This document shows positions 50,685 through 60,207 of a stretch of 64,000 nt of DNA, piece after piece. The translations under genes were made by a program, and so were the position numbers. The notes below the pieces were generated by a model. That model was not told where the DNA came from and made no database searches. It saw nothing but the letters and a program-made list of their open reading frames with translations. How positions within the stretch are numbered: position 1 is the first letter of the stretch; every line of letters begins with the position of its first letter. Origin of the DNA: Dorea_D hominis (GTDB lineage: Bacteria > Bacillota > Clostridia > Lachnospirales > Lachnospiraceae); the NCBI RefSeq assembly GCF_014287705.1, contig NZ_JACOOY010000008.1, forward strand, positions 1 to 64,000, written 5' to 3'.

Positions 50685-51197
50685 CTATCCAAGCAAATGC
50701 ACGCCGCCAAGCAGGACATAAGAAACAAACCACATAATGACAGTTGCCATACAGATTCCAAGCATGATTGCCGGAAACGCTTTTTTGAATCTTATTCCCA
50801 GAAGCGCTGCGATCAGAGATCCTGTCCACGCTCCGGTTCCCGGAAGTGGAATACCAACAAACAGTACAAGTCCCCAGAACTCATATTTCTCGATCTGGTC
50901 TTTTTTGCTCATTGCTCTTGTTTCCAGCTTTTCCACCAGTGGTTTCAGCTTCTTCGTTCCTTTCATCCATGCAAAGATCGGTGTGATCAGAAGCAGAATA
51001 AAAGGCACCGGCACGATATTTCCAATAATTGAAAGCGGAATCGCTTCTGCTACCGGCACACCGAGAATTGGTCCTGCAACAAGTAATGCACCACGAAGTT
51101 CTACGATCGGAATCATGGAAATGATAAAGACGATTGCTTCTTTTCCCATGCTTCCTCTAAGGGCATGTATCAGGCCCTGCACTAAAGTTTCTGTCAT
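50685..51197 (-). CDS. Small multidrug export-type membrane protein (PF06695-like)
   Basis: The 170-residue protein has four to five membrane segments and the family features SMIPIVELRGALLVAGPILG near residue 30 and FVGIPLPGTGAWTGSLIAALLGI near 115. The family was named from resistance studies, but the general substrate is not established. It lies 9 bases after hisC ends and 29 bases before the PfkB gene. Confidence 0.82.
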   Translation of the reverse strand: MTETLVQGLIHALRGSMGKEAIVFIISMIPIVELRGALLVAGPILGVPVAEAIPLSIIGNIVPVPFILLLITPIFAWMKGTKKLKPLVEKLETRAMSKKDQIEKYEFWGLVLFVGIPLPGTGAWTGSLIAALLGIRFKKAFPAIMLGICMATVIMWFVSYVLLGGVHLLG

Positions 51198-51206
51198 ATT
51201 CTTCTC

Positions 51207-52262
51207 CTATTTATTCATATATCTCTTAAGAAATGAAAACATTGTTTCCATCTCTTCTTTTGTTCCTATTGTAATCCGCATGTACTGCTCGATCCGTCTG
51301 CTTCCCCAGAAACGCACATAGATATTCTCTTTTTTCATTGCTTCAAAAAGTTCTTTTGCATCGTATTCGGGATGTTTTGCAAAGATAAAGTTCGCCTTGG
51401 AATCAAGGAACTCAAATCCAAGTTTTGCCAGCTCTTCTTTTGCCCATTCTCTTGTCTCGATAATTTTATGCACCGTTTCTTCAAAATGTGCACGGTCTTT
51501 TACAGCTTCGACACCGCAGACCAGTGATGTCTGGTTCATCGTATAAGAGTTAAATGAATACTTTACATCATTCAGGCATTTGATCAGATGCGGATTACTG
51601 ATCGCATATCCGATCCGCATGCCTGCCATGGATCTTGCTTTTGAAAAGGTCTGCACAACGATCAGATTATCGTACTTGTCAATCAGTGAACGTGCTGACT
51701 CTCCTGCAAAATCAACATATGCCTCATCTACAATTACAATCACATCCGGATTGTGTCGGATAATATCTTCCACTTTATCAAGTTCCTGATAAAGCCCGGT
51801 CGGCGCATTCGGATTCGGAAAGATCACGCCTCCATTTTCTCCGTAATAATCTTCCGGAACAATCTCAAAATTCTTATCCAGCTCCTTGCACGTATATGGG
51901 ATGCGGTACAGGTTCGCCCATACTTCATAAAATGAATACGTGATATCCGGGAAAAAGATTGGCTTATCCGAATTAAAAAATGTCAGGAAACACATGGATA
52001 ACACATCATCCGATCCCACTCCTACAAATACCTGTTCCTCTCCGACATTATAAAAATCTGCCAGTTCTTTCACAAGAATATCTGCTGTCGGATCCGGGTA
52101 TTTGCGGAGAAGATCCGTATTCATAGACTCCAGCGCTTCTGTCACACCTTTTGCCGGCGGATACGGATTCTCGTTTGTATTTAATTTAATTACTTTTCCG
52201 GTCGGCTGTTCTCCCGGAACATACGGTTCTACTTTCCTTATATTCTCTTCAAATGAATACAT
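51207..52262 (-). CDS. hisC: Histidinol-phosphate/aromatic aminotransferase
   Basis: The 351-residue class I/II PLP enzyme has NENPYPP near its N-terminus, the Schiff-base Lys in QTFSKARSMAGMRIGYA near residue 215, and a VDEAYVDF segment. Length matches HisC. Since no other his genes are near, and tyrA, aroA and DAHP synthase are in the same window, it could transaminate aromatic 2-oxoacids. HisC and aromatic aminotransferases are hard to tell apart by sequence. Confidence 0.87.
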   Translation of the reverse strand: MYSFEENIRKVEPYVPGEQPTGKVIKLNTNENPYPPAKGVTEALESMNTDLLRKYPDPTADILVKELADFYNVGEEQVFVGVGSDDVLSMCFLTFFNSDKPIFFPDITYSFYEVWANLYRIPYTCKELDKNFEIVPEDYYGENGGVIFPNPNAPTGLYQELDKVEDIIRHNPDVIVIVDEAYVDFAGESARSLIDKYDNLIVVQTFSKARSMAGMRIGYAISNPHLIKCLNDVKYSFNSYTMNQTSLVCGVEAVKDRAHFEETVHKIIETREWAKEELAKLGFEFLDSKANFIFAKHPEYDAKELFEAMKKENIYVRFWGSRRIEQYMRITIGTKEEMETMFSFLKRYMNK

Positions 52263-52297
52263 AGACTCTCCTTTATCTGTACATCATTAACAACTGC

Positions 52298-53491
52298 CTA
52301 GATACATTTCATCTCTTTTGCAAGCTCTTTGAACTTCGGAAGAGAATTTACAATTGTTTCATAAGATACACAGTATGCAAGTCTTACATATCCAGAGCAT
52401 GCGAAAGAGCTTCCCGGAACGAGGAGCAGATTGTATTTCTTCGCAATGCTGCAAAATTCCTTCTCATCTGCAATTGGAGATTTTACAAACAGATAAAATG
52501 CTCCCTGTGGTTTGATACACTCAAATCCGCACTCCAGAAGTCCATTGTATAAAGTCTCTCTGTTTCTGTCATAGAAAGACAGATCTGTCTTCTCGTTAAT
52601 GCATTTTGCAACGACTTTCTGCTGCAATGTCGGTGCGTTTACAAATCCGAGAATACGGTTTGCTACATTAGCTGCTGACAATACCGTTTCACTGTCTGTT
52701 ACTTCGTCTGGAATCACAAGATATCCAATGCGTTCTCCAGGAAGTGATAACGACTTACTGTAGGAATATCCTACGATCGTATTGTCATAATACTTCGTCA
52801 GATATGGCACTTCCACTCCATCGTATGCTAGTTCACGATATGGTTCGTCAGAAATCAGATAAATCTCTGTTCCGAATTCTTTCTGTTTTGCTTCCATGAT
52901 CGCTGCCATTTTTTTAATTGTATCTTCTGAATATACAACACCTGTCGGGTTGTTCGGTGTGTTCACAATGACTGCTTTTGTCTTTGCTGTGATCTTCTGC
53001 TCGAACTCATCAAGCTTCGGCTGGAACGTCTCTTTATCTGGTGAAATTTCAACCAGTACTCCGTCAAAGTTGTTTGTATAAGAACGGTATTCTCCGAAAT
53101 ATGGTGCAAACGCAATTACTTCATCTCTCGGATTTAACAGTGTCTTCAAAATAACATTTAAGCCACCTGCTGCCCCTACTGTCATGATGATATTCTTTCC
53201 TTCAAAAGAAGTTCCGAATCTCTCATTCAGCGAATTTGCAATTGTCTCTCTTACATCTGCATAACCGCTGTTGCTGTTTGTGTAGCCATGCAGTACGATC
53301 GGATCACTCTCACTTACAAGCTCGATAATCGCTTTTTTTACTGCTTCCGGAGCCGGCACATTCGGATTGCCAAGGCTGAAATCAAAAACGTTCTCTGCCC
53401 CGTATATCTCTGCCAGTCTGTTACCTTCTTCGAACATCGCACGAATGGCAGAACTGTTTGCTACCATTCCTTTCATCTTCTCTGCAATCAT
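52298..53491 (-). CDS. PLP-dependent aminotransferase (aspartate-type)
   Basis: The 397-residue fold-type I aminotransferase has NPNVPAPEAVKKA near residue 45, VNTPNNPTGVVYS near 178, SDEPYRELAYDG near 212, and the PLP Lys in GYSYSKSLSLPGERIGYL near 240. The start at 53491 follows GGAGTGTG. It belongs to the AAT I-gamma type group that acts on aspartate and aromatic amino acids. It lies 36 bases upstream of hisC, so both aminotransferases are probably co-transcribed. Confidence 0.9.
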   Translation of the reverse strand: MIAEKMKGMVANSSAIRAMFEEGNRLAEIYGAENVFDFSLGNPNVPAPEAVKKAIIELVSESDPIVLHGYTNSNSGYADVRETIANSLNERFGTSFEGKNIIMTVGAAGGLNVILKTLLNPRDEVIAFAPYFGEYRSYTNNFDGVLVEISPDKETFQPKLDEFEQKITAKTKAVIVNTPNNPTGVVYSEDTIKKMAAIMEAKQKEFGTEIYLISDEPYRELAYDGVEVPYLTKYYDNTIVGYSYSKSLSLPGERIGYLVIPDEVTDSETVLSAANVANRILGFVNAPTLQQKVVAKCINEKTDLSFYDRNRETLYNGLLECGFECIKPQGAFYLFVKSPIADEKEFCSIAKKYNLLLVPGSSFACSGYVRLAYCVSYETIVNSLPKFKELAKEMKCI

Positions 53492-53513
53492 GTTACACAC
53501 TCCTTTTTATTAT

Positions 53514-54416
53514 TTATTTTCTTGTCACAGTGCCTTTTTCCACCATGAACACCGGACGGTAGGACATCTTTGCCTTTCTTAAGCCTTCTGCCCCGGTATC
53601 TTCTTCTCTGTTTACATATTTGTAATCCATGCACTCATGTGATACAAACTGCTGGTTGATCATAGGATATGCTCCCTGTACTTCTGCATATGCTTTCTCA
53701 ATATGCACACAAAAAGTATCCGAACAGATTGGTTCTCCTACCGTAAAGGCTGCTACTTCTCCATCAATACGGAGTACACCGCCTTTCAGACCCAGTTCTT
53801 CAAACAATCTGAGTGAATTCAGTGTCACACAGATCTCTGCATTCTTCTCCAGATCTTCCTCACAACCGTTTTCATTTCTCCATTTTAATGCCATCTGGAA
53901 ACAGTCTTCCACATTACCCTTTGTCATCGGTTCGTAGCTCCAGCGGTCTTCATACATAATTTTAAATTTATTAATATGGTTTCGCTTGCCATGTAATTTT
54001 TTACCGGATAAGGTTGCCAGCTTCTCAGTCTCATAAACATAATCCGCCTGGTCACGGTCATACTCGATCTGGTATCTGTCCGGGAACCATTCCTGCAAAC
54101 GTTCAAAATTATCCGGTGTCACATTATACATGGAAAATGTACGTCCCCGGTCTTCGCAGTATCTTTCCAGAACCGGGATCACATTCTTCACATCCTCATC
54201 TTTTCCTGCCGGAAAAGCAAAGGCAATGTGATTCTCGTCCTCACTTTTGAATACAAGTGTATTCTCTATGACTGCCCATTTTACCGGATACTGTCTTGAC
54301 CAGAGATACAGATTTACAAAAGTTCTCTCGCAGCTCCGGCTGGTATGATGCCTGAAATAGTGATCAATGATCTCTTTGTCTTCCAGTGCTGCCTTTTTAA
54401 ACTGATATTCTTCCAT
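53514..54416 (-). CDS. DUF2156-family protein (GNAT-like lysyltransferase fold)
   Basis: The 300-residue protein resembles the DUF2156 domain found at the C-terminus of phosphatidylglycerol lysyltransferases such as MprF. Features include HTSRSCERTFVNLYLW near the N-terminus, KLHGKRNHINKFK near residue 138, and an ending with YPMINQQFVSHECM and LRKAKMSYRPV. It lacks the membrane part of MprF and would be cytosolic. A tRNA-dependent acyl transfer role is inferred. Confidence 0.82.
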   Translation of the reverse strand: MEEYQFKKAALEDKEIIDHYFRHHTSRSCERTFVNLYLWSRQYPVKWAVIENTLVFKSEDENHIAFAFPAGKDEDVKNVIPVLERYCEDRGRTFSMYNVTPDNFERLQEWFPDRYQIEYDRDQADYVYETEKLATLSGKKLHGKRNHINKFKIMYEDRWSYEPMTKGNVEDCFQMALKWRNENGCEEDLEKNAEICVTLNSLRLFEELGLKGGVLRIDGEVAAFTVGEPICSDTFCVHIEKAYAEVQGAYPMINQQFVSHECMDYKYVNREEDTGAEGLRKAKMSYRPVFMVEKGTVTRK

Positions 54417-54471
54417 AATCTTCCTTCTATATTTTGTTCATTTATCTCGTTATAAACAATTCGTATAATTT

Positions 54472-55545
54472 TTACTCTTCGTTCATATTCGCGAGCTTTG
54501 CTGCCTGGTCTGCTGCTGTAAGGCTGTCGATGATCTCGTCCAGATCTCCATTCAGAATAGAGTCCAGTTTATGCAGTGTCAGCTTGATACGGTGATCTGT
54601 TACTCGTCCCTGTGGGAAGTTGTAAGTACGGATCTTTTCAGAACGGTCTCCTGTACCGATCTGGCTTCTTCTTGCTTCTGCTTCAGATGCCTGTTTCTTC
54701 TCCATCTCCAGATCGTATAATTTGGAACGTAACAAACGGAAAGCTTTTTCCTTATTCTGTAACTGGGATTTCTCTGTTTGGCTGTAAATCACGATTCCTG
54801 TCGGGTAGTGAGTCAGACGTACCGCAGAGTCTGTTGTATTGACACACTGTCCACCGTTACCGGATGCACGCATAACGTCAATACGGATATCTTTGTCATC
54901 AATCACTACGTCTACATCTTCTGCCTCCGGCATGATCGCTACCGTGATCGTGGATGTATGGATACGCCCGCCGCTCTCTGTCTCCGGCACACGCTGTACA
55001 CGATGTACACCGCTTTCGTATTTCAAACGGGAATATGCGCCCTGTCCTGTAATCATAAATACACACTCTTTGAATCCACCGATTCCATTCTCATTTAATG
55101 AAATCATCTCAACTTTCCAACGGCGTCCTTCTGCATAATGCAGATACATACGGTAAATCTCAGCAGCAAATAAAGCAGCTTCATCTCCCCCTGCTCCTGC
55201 ACGGATTTCGACTATAACGTTCTTGTCATCGTTCGGATCCTTAGGCAGAAGAAGGATCTTCAGCTCATGCTCTAATTCTTCCACTCTCTTCTTGGACTCA
55301 CTTAGTTCCTCTTTTGCAAGTTCTTTCAGTTCTTCATCAGACTCTTCATCTAACATCTCAAGACTATCTGCAATTGCCTGCTTGCAGGCTTTATATTCTT
55401 TATAAGCCTCAACGATTGGGGTCAAATCATTCTGCTCTTTCATCAGTTTACGGAAACGGTTCTGATCATTTGCAACATCTGGCTCCTGAAGCTCGCTTAA
55501 TATTTCTTCAAATCGAATGAGCAAATCTTCTAATTTGTCAAACAT
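54472..55545 (-). CDS. prfA: Peptide chain release factor 1
   Basis: The 357-residue factor releases proteins at UAA and UAG. The catalytic GGQ loop is RASGNGGQCVNTTDSA near residue 230, a variant found in Clostridia. GAGGDEAALFA near residue 115 is typical of release factors. It is the first gene of the prfA-prmC-DUF1385-rpmE direction of travel. The downstream PrmC methylates the Gln of the GGQ loop, so the adjacency makes functional sense. Confidence 0.96.
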   Translation of the reverse strand: MFDKLEDLLIRFEEILSELQEPDVANDQNRFRKLMKEQNDLTPIVEAYKEYKACKQAIADSLEMLDEESDEELKELAKEELSESKKRVEELEHELKILLLPKDPNDDKNVIVEIRAGAGGDEAALFAAEIYRMYLHYAEGRRWKVEMISLNENGIGGFKECVFMITGQGAYSRLKYESGVHRVQRVPETESGGRIHTSTITVAIMPEAEDVDVVIDDKDIRIDVMRASGNGGQCVNTTDSAVRLTHYPTGIVIYSQTEKSQLQNKEKAFRLLRSKLYDLEMEKKQASEAEARRSQIGTGDRSEKIRTYNFPQGRVTDHRIKLTLHKLDSILNGDLDEIIDSLTAADQAAKLANMNEE

Positions 55546-55586
55546 ATTTTCTCCTCCTGTTTCTTCTCTTCACACCTGTTTCAAGG

Positions 55587-56462
55587 CTATCCTTTATTGT
55601 ACATTGCACTGACAACACGGTCAAGTCCTGCCAGATCCTTTTTCACATCAATTTTGTCGTATCCCGCCTGCGCAAGAAGCGCGGATACCTCTTCTGCCTG
55701 ATCGTGCCCGATCTCGAATAAGATCCATCCGCCCGGTTTCAGGTATTTTCCTGCCTGAGCAATAATCTTCCGGTAAAAATACAGTCCGTCTTCTTTCCCA
55801 TCAAGCGCAATATACGGATCATGTAATTTTACTTCATCGGCAAGCTCTTCGATTACGGCACTCCGGATATACGGTGGATTGGAAACGATGATATCGTATG
55901 CTCCTTCCACATTTTCAAACAAATCACTCTTCCTGAATACAGCATCCGCCTTAAGTCTCTCTCCATTCTGTCGCGCTACTTCCAGTGCGCCTTCGGATAT
56001 ATCCACACCGGTTCCTTCGATCTGTCCGCACAGCTTCATAAGACTTAGTAAAATGCAGCCAGAGCCGGTACACACATCCAAAACCTGTACTTTCTTATTC
56101 GGCTCTTTTTTTAATTTTTCTTTTATATGACGATATGCTTCTTCTACCAAATTCTCGGTATCCTGTCGAGGAACAAGTACCTGATCATTTACAAGGAATT
56201 CATATCCCATAAAGTATTGTCTCCCGGTAATATGCTGCAATGGAATGTGCTCTGCGCGCTTTGCAAGTGCGACTTCGTATTCTTCTGCCTGTTCTTCCGG
56301 CACATCTGCTTTGGGGTTACCATAATATGCCGTCTTCGTAACTCCGGTAATATATTCCAACAGATACCACGCATCCAGATCTGCTTCTTCAATCTGTGCT
56401 TCGCGCAGTCTCTCTTTGCCACTTCGAAAAAGCTCTTCCAGATTAAAAATTTTTCCGTTCAT
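55587..56462 (-). CDS. prmC: Release factor glutamine methyltransferase
   Basis: The 291-residue SAM-dependent enzyme methylates the GGQ glutamine of release factors. SAM motif I is VLDVCTGSGCILLSLM near residue 118, and the catalytic NPPY is in DIIVSNPPYIRS near 185. The start at 56462 follows TTGGAGAG and overlaps the upstream DUF1385 gene by 20 bp. It ends 41 bases before prfA starts. Confidence 0.95.
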   Translation of the reverse strand: MNGKIFNLEELFRSGKERLREAQIEEADLDAWYLLEYITGVTKTAYYGNPKADVPEEQAEEYEVALAKRAEHIPLQHITGRQYFMGYEFLVNDQVLVPRQDTENLVEEAYRHIKEKLKKEPNKKVQVLDVCTGSGCILLSLMKLCGQIEGTGVDISEGALEVARQNGERLKADAVFRKSDLFENVEGAYDIIVSNPPYIRSAVIEELADEVKLHDPYIALDGKEDGLYFYRKIIAQAGKYLKPGGWILFEIGHDQAEEVSALLAQAGYDKIDVKKDLAGLDRVVSAMYNKG

Positions 56463-57369
56463 AATCTCTCCAATCAAACACTGCTTCTACTGCCTGGATC
56501 GCGACTTCGATCATACTGTCATCCGGTTCTTTCGTTGTCAACTTCTGGATCGCAAGTCCCGGTTTGCTCACAAGATTGATAAGTGCACCGTCACTGTCTC
56601 CCGCCAGATGCAGGATCTCATAAGAAATTCCGGCAATTACGGGCAGAAGCAGGAGTCTTACAACAACACGCATCCCCATGGAATCCACATGGATCAGAAG
56701 CAGTAAAATAATACTGATTGCAAGAACCAGGAACAGGAAGCTGGTTCCGCAACGTTTGTGCTGTCTGGAACTCTTGCGGACATTTTCAACATTCAGTTCC
56801 ATTCCATGTTCAATACAGTTGATACATTTATGCTCTGCACCATGATACATGAACGTGCGCTGTATATCTTCCATTCTGGAAATCAGTGCCAGATATAAAA
56901 TAAATATCAGAATCCGTACCACTCCCTCCAGCAGTGTCCGGATTTCGTATGACGGAATAATATTTTTGAACAATGAAGACAGAAAATACGGAACCATCAT
57001 AAAGATCACAACAGCAAATACAAGAGAAAACGCAAGCATACCGCGCATTGCCCATGCATCCTGTTTTTCTTTTTTCTCCTGTTCTTTTGCTGTCAGCTCC
57101 TTTTTCTGTTCTTCTTCATCTTCCTCAAAAAATTCTGCCGAATACATTAATGTCCGGATTCCAAGAACCATAGAATCTGCAAATTTAAAAATCCCCCGGA
57201 TAAATGGAATCTTAGAAAGTATCCCACATTTACCGGAAATTCCTTCATAATGTTCCGTCTTCACATGGATTTCTCCGTCCGGCTTTCTCACTGCCACGGC
57301 ATATTCATCTCCGTTGCGCATCATAATACCTTCGATGACTGCCTGGCCTCCGATTTCTGATGACTTCAT
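56443..57369 (-). CDS. DUF1385 membrane protein (YqhQ-like)
   Basis: The 308-residue protein has GGQAVIEGIMMRNGD at its N-terminus, several membrane segments (about 120-140, 150-170, 215-235, 240-260), and FMYHGAEHKCINCIEHG in the middle, the hallmark of DUF1385. A Lys/Glu-rich stretch lies around residues 80-100. Function in the family is not established. It is typically found beside rpmE and prmC in Clostridia, as here. Confidence 0.88.
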   Translation of the reverse strand: MKSSEIGGQAVIEGIMMRNGDEYAVAVRKPDGEIHVKTEHYEGISGKCGILSKIPFIRGIFKFADSMVLGIRTLMYSAEFFEEDEEEQKKELTAKEQEKKEKQDAWAMRGMLAFSLVFAVVIFMMVPYFLSSLFKNIIPSYEIRTLLEGVVRILIFILYLALISRMEDIQRTFMYHGAEHKCINCIEHGMELNVENVRKSSRQHKRCGTSFLFLVLAISIILLLLIHVDSMGMRVVVRLLLLPVIAGISYEILHLAGDSDGALINLVSKPGLAIQKLTTKEPDDSMIEVAIQAVEAVFDWRDYERKNF

Positions 57370-57396
57370 AAAGCCTCCTTTAAAACTTTTATAACG

Positions 57397-57428
57397 AAAA
57401 AAGGGTTGAGATTACAAAACCTCAACCC
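57397..57428 (-). terminator. Terminator of rpmE
   Basis: On the minus strand GGGTTGAG pairs with CTCAACCC around a 10-base loop, followed by six T, just past the L31 stop. Confidence 0.88.
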
Positions 57429-57441
57429 AAAACCTGCGAAC

Positions 57442-57645
57442 TTATTTGTTCATTCCGTATTTCTTATTGAACTTATCAACACGGCCACGAGCCTGAGTTG
57501 CTTTCTGCTGTCCTGTATAGAACGGATGACACTTAGAACAGATCTCTACGTGGATGTCCTCGCTAGTTGATCCTGTTACGAATGTGTTACCACAGTTGCA
57601 AGTTACGGTTGCCTGATAATATGCTGGATGTATTCCTTCTTTCAT
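57442..57645 (-). CDS. rpmE: 50S ribosomal protein L31, zinc-binding type
   Basis: The 67-residue protein has the four Cys of the C+ form (CNC near residue 16-18 and CSKC near 37-40), so it binds zinc; under zinc shortage a C- paralogue often replaces it. The start MKEGIHPAYYQ at 57645 follows GAGGTG. The conserved C-terminus ends RVDKFNKKYG. Confidence 0.95.
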   Translation of the reverse strand: MKEGIHPAYYQATVTCNCGNTFVTGSTSEDIHVEICSKCHPFYTGQQKATQARGRVDKFNKKYGMNK

Positions 57646-57748
57646 GATTTTCACCTCTTCTTTTTATTTTTTACTTTCACGCGATTTTCGCGATTATGAT
57701 TCGTTTTCTAAACAGCTTTGTTATTGTATCACAAAAAACACAGCTTGT

Positions 57749-59089
57749 CTAGACTAATTTTGTCTTTTTCATCAACTGGATAAATTCTCCATTATCCTTT
57801 GTTCTGGAGAACATGTTGAGGATATTATCCACAGCGTCTTCGGCGCGCATACCATTGAGTGCACGACGCATCGTATCGACTGCTTCCTGCTCTGCCGGTG
57901 TAAGTAAGAGATCTTCTCTTCGTGTACCAGATTTTGGAATATCTACAGCCGGGAACATTCTCTTTTCAGACAGCTTGCGGTCAAGAACAAGTTCCATGTT
58001 ACCGGTTCCTTTAAATTCCTCATAAATGACGTCATCCATCTTGCTTCCGGTATCTACAAGCGCGGTTGCCAGGATTGTAAGGCTTCCTCCGCCACGCATA
58101 TTTCTCGCTGCTCCGAAGAAGCGCTTCGGCATATGCAGTGCAGCCGGATCGATACCACCGGAAAGTGTTCTTCCTGACGGCGGTACAGTTAAGTTATATG
58201 CTCTTGTCAGTCTTGTGATACTGTCAAGCAGAATCATAACGTCCTTTTTATGTTCTACCAGTCTCTTGGCACGCTCGATCACCATCTCTGACACACGCTT
58301 ATGGTGCTCCGGTAACTCATCGAAAGTAGAGTAAATAACTTCTACATTGTCGCCTTCAATCGTTTCTTTGATATCTGTAACTTCCTCCGGACGCTCATCT
58401 ATCAAAAGGATCAGAAGGTGTACTTCCGGATTGTTCTTTCTGACAGAAAGTGCAATCTGCTTAAGCAGAGTTGTCTTACCTGCTTTCGGAGGTGATACGA
58501 TCATACCGCGCTGTCCTTTACCGATTGGGGAAAGCAGATCGACAATACGCATCGCTGTGCTTGTCTGTCCGCTCTCCAGGCGCATTCTTTCATCCGGGAA
58601 AATCGGTGTCATATCTTCAAAGTTCTTCCGGTGGATCGCTTTCATCGGATCCATATCATTGATCTTTGACAGATAAAGAAGTGCACTGAACTTCTCCTGC
58701 TGTGTCTTGATTCTTGTATGCCCCTCCAGAATATCTCCTGTCTTCAGATTAAACTTACGGATCTGTGACGGAGATACATATACATCATGATCACCCGGCA
58801 GATAATTATCACTTCGGATAAATCCATATCCATCCGGCATAACTTCCAGAATTCCATTTGCGACAACACCGCTGTCCAGTTTGTCAATATCATGCAGTTC
58901 TCTGTCGCCAGTGTTTGCTGACATCTCTTTTACATTCTCCTGGGATGCCTTTTTTTCTTTTGCATCTTCCTTCAGCATTAATTCAATCAACTCTGCTTTT
59001 TTCATTGTTGAAATGCCTTTCAGGCCACGCGCTTTCGCAAGCTCTTTAAGCGTAGCTAATGGAAGAGATTCATATTTTTCTCTCATCAT
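57749..59089 (-). CDS. rho: Transcription termination factor Rho
   Basis: The 446-residue hexameric RNA helicase ends transcription. A Rho_N domain (LKELAKARGLKGISTMKKAEL) is at the start. The RNA-binding CSD motif YGFIRSDNYLPGDHDVYV follows near residue 90. Walker A is PPKAGKTTLL and Walker B LLILLIDERPEEV. The Q-loop/R-loop region and a C-terminal hexamer surface are present. A basic/Glu-rich linker of about 30 residues lies between Rho_N and the RNA-binding domain. AAAGGATG upstream sets the start. Confidence 0.97.
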   Translation of the reverse strand: MMREKYESLPLATLKELAKARGLKGISTMKKAELIELMLKEDAKEKKASQENVKEMSANTGDRELHDIDKLDSGVVANGILEVMPDGYGFIRSDNYLPGDHDVYVSPSQIRKFNLKTGDILEGHTRIKTQQEKFSALLYLSKINDMDPMKAIHRKNFEDMTPIFPDERMRLESGQTSTAMRIVDLLSPIGKGQRGMIVSPPKAGKTTLLKQIALSVRKNNPEVHLLILLIDERPEEVTDIKETIEGDNVEVIYSTFDELPEHHKRVSEMVIERAKRLVEHKKDVMILLDSITRLTRAYNLTVPPSGRTLSGGIDPAALHMPKRFFGAARNMRGGGSLTILATALVDTGSKMDDVIYEEFKGTGNMELVLDRKLSEKRMFPAVDIPKSGTRREDLLLTPAEQEAVDTMRRALNGMRAEDAVDNILNMFSRTKDNGEFIQLMKKTKLV

Positions 59090-59222
59090 ATGCTTTATTC
59101 ATCCTTTCACATCTGTTGTGGGAATCTTTGTCTGAGTTGACTTTCCTGAAATATTCATTCATTATACTACACTTTTTTTAATTTTTAAAGGGGTTACCAA
59201 ATTATTTTTCACTGCTATTTTC

Positions 59223-59251
59223 TTGATTTGCCCCATTAAGGATGATATGAT
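59223..59251 (+). promoter_or_regulatory. Promoter of the YhcC-DUF4364 pair
   Basis: TTGATT (59223-59228) and TATGAT (59246-59251) are 17 bp apart and precede the start at 59281 by 30 bases. Confidence 0.75.
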
Positions 59252-59280
59252 AATAAATAGTGAATAAGGCAGGTAATAAG

Positions 59281-60207
59281 ATGACAATACATTGGAATGA
59301 AAAAAGATATTATTCTCTTGATTATTATCTGAAAGAGAACTACGGGGAAAAATTATATAAGCTCTCTTTAAATGGCGGTATGACCTGTCCGAACCGGGAC
59401 GGCACACTGGACACGAGAGGCTGTATTTTCTGTAGCCGGGGCGGTTCCGGTGATTTTGCTGCTGACTCCGCAGTTTCTGTTACAGAGCAGATTGAGCAGG
59501 CAAAATCACTTGTAGCATCCAAACAGACAGGTTCTTCATATATTGCTTATTTTCAGGCATTTACGAACACTTATGCACCTGTATCCAAACTACGTGAACT
59601 CTTCACGGAAGCGATCCATCATCCAGATATCCGGATTCTTTCCATTGCAACAAGACCTGACTGTTTAAGCGAAGAAATTCTGGATCTTCTCGGTGAACTG
59701 AACCAGATCAAACCAGTCTGGATTGAACTCGGACTTCAGACGATTCACCCGAAGACCGCAGCTTTTATCCGCAGAGGCTATGATCTTCCGGTTTTCGAAC
59801 ATGCCGTTCAGCATTTGCGCGCCCGCAATATTTCTGTAATCGTACATACGATCCTTGCTCTTCCGGGCGAGACACCGGAGATGATGCTGGATACGATCCA
59901 CTATTTGAACCGGTTTGATATCCAAGGTATCAAATTACAGCTTCTTCACATTCTGAAAGGAACGGATCTTGCCGATATCTATGAAGCTCATCCTTTTTAT
60001 GTTCCTTCCATGGAAGAATATTTTGCACTTCTCGGCATGTGTATCTGCCACTTAAGACCTGATATTGTGATCCACCGGCTTACCGGTGATGGTCCGAAAC
60101 CTTTGCTCGTCGCACCTTGCTGGAGCGCGAACAAAAGATATGTCCTGAACCAGATGCAATCTTATTTCAAGGCACACGACATCTGGCAGGGAAAGGAGTA
60201 TTCATAA
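59281..60207 (+). CDS. TIGR01212-family radical SAM protein (YhcC-like)
   Basis: The 308-residue protein has the radical SAM cluster in TCPNRDGTLDTRGCIFCSRGG (Cys at CP, GC, FC) near residue 40, the YIAYFQAFTNTYAP signature, ELGLQTIHPKTA near 145, and a C-terminal segment VIHRLTGDGP. Members of this family may act in tRNA or arginine-linked modification, but none is firmly characterised. Start at 59281 follows GCAGG. The stop overlaps the DUF4364 ATG (TAATG). Confidence 0.9.
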   Translation: MTIHWNEKRYYSLDYYLKENYGEKLYKLSLNGGMTCPNRDGTLDTRGCIFCSRGGSGDFAADSAVSVTEQIEQAKSLVASKQTGSSYIAYFQAFTNTYAPVSKLRELFTEAIHHPDIRILSIATRPDCLSEEILDLLGELNQIKPVWIELGLQTIHPKTAAFIRRGYDLPVFEHAVQHLRARNISVIVHTILALPGETPEMMLDTIHYLNRFDIQGIKLQLLHILKGTDLADIYEAHPFYVPSMEEYFALLGMCICHLRPDIVIHRLTGDGPKPLLVAPCWSANKRYVLNQMQSYFKAHDIWQGKEYS

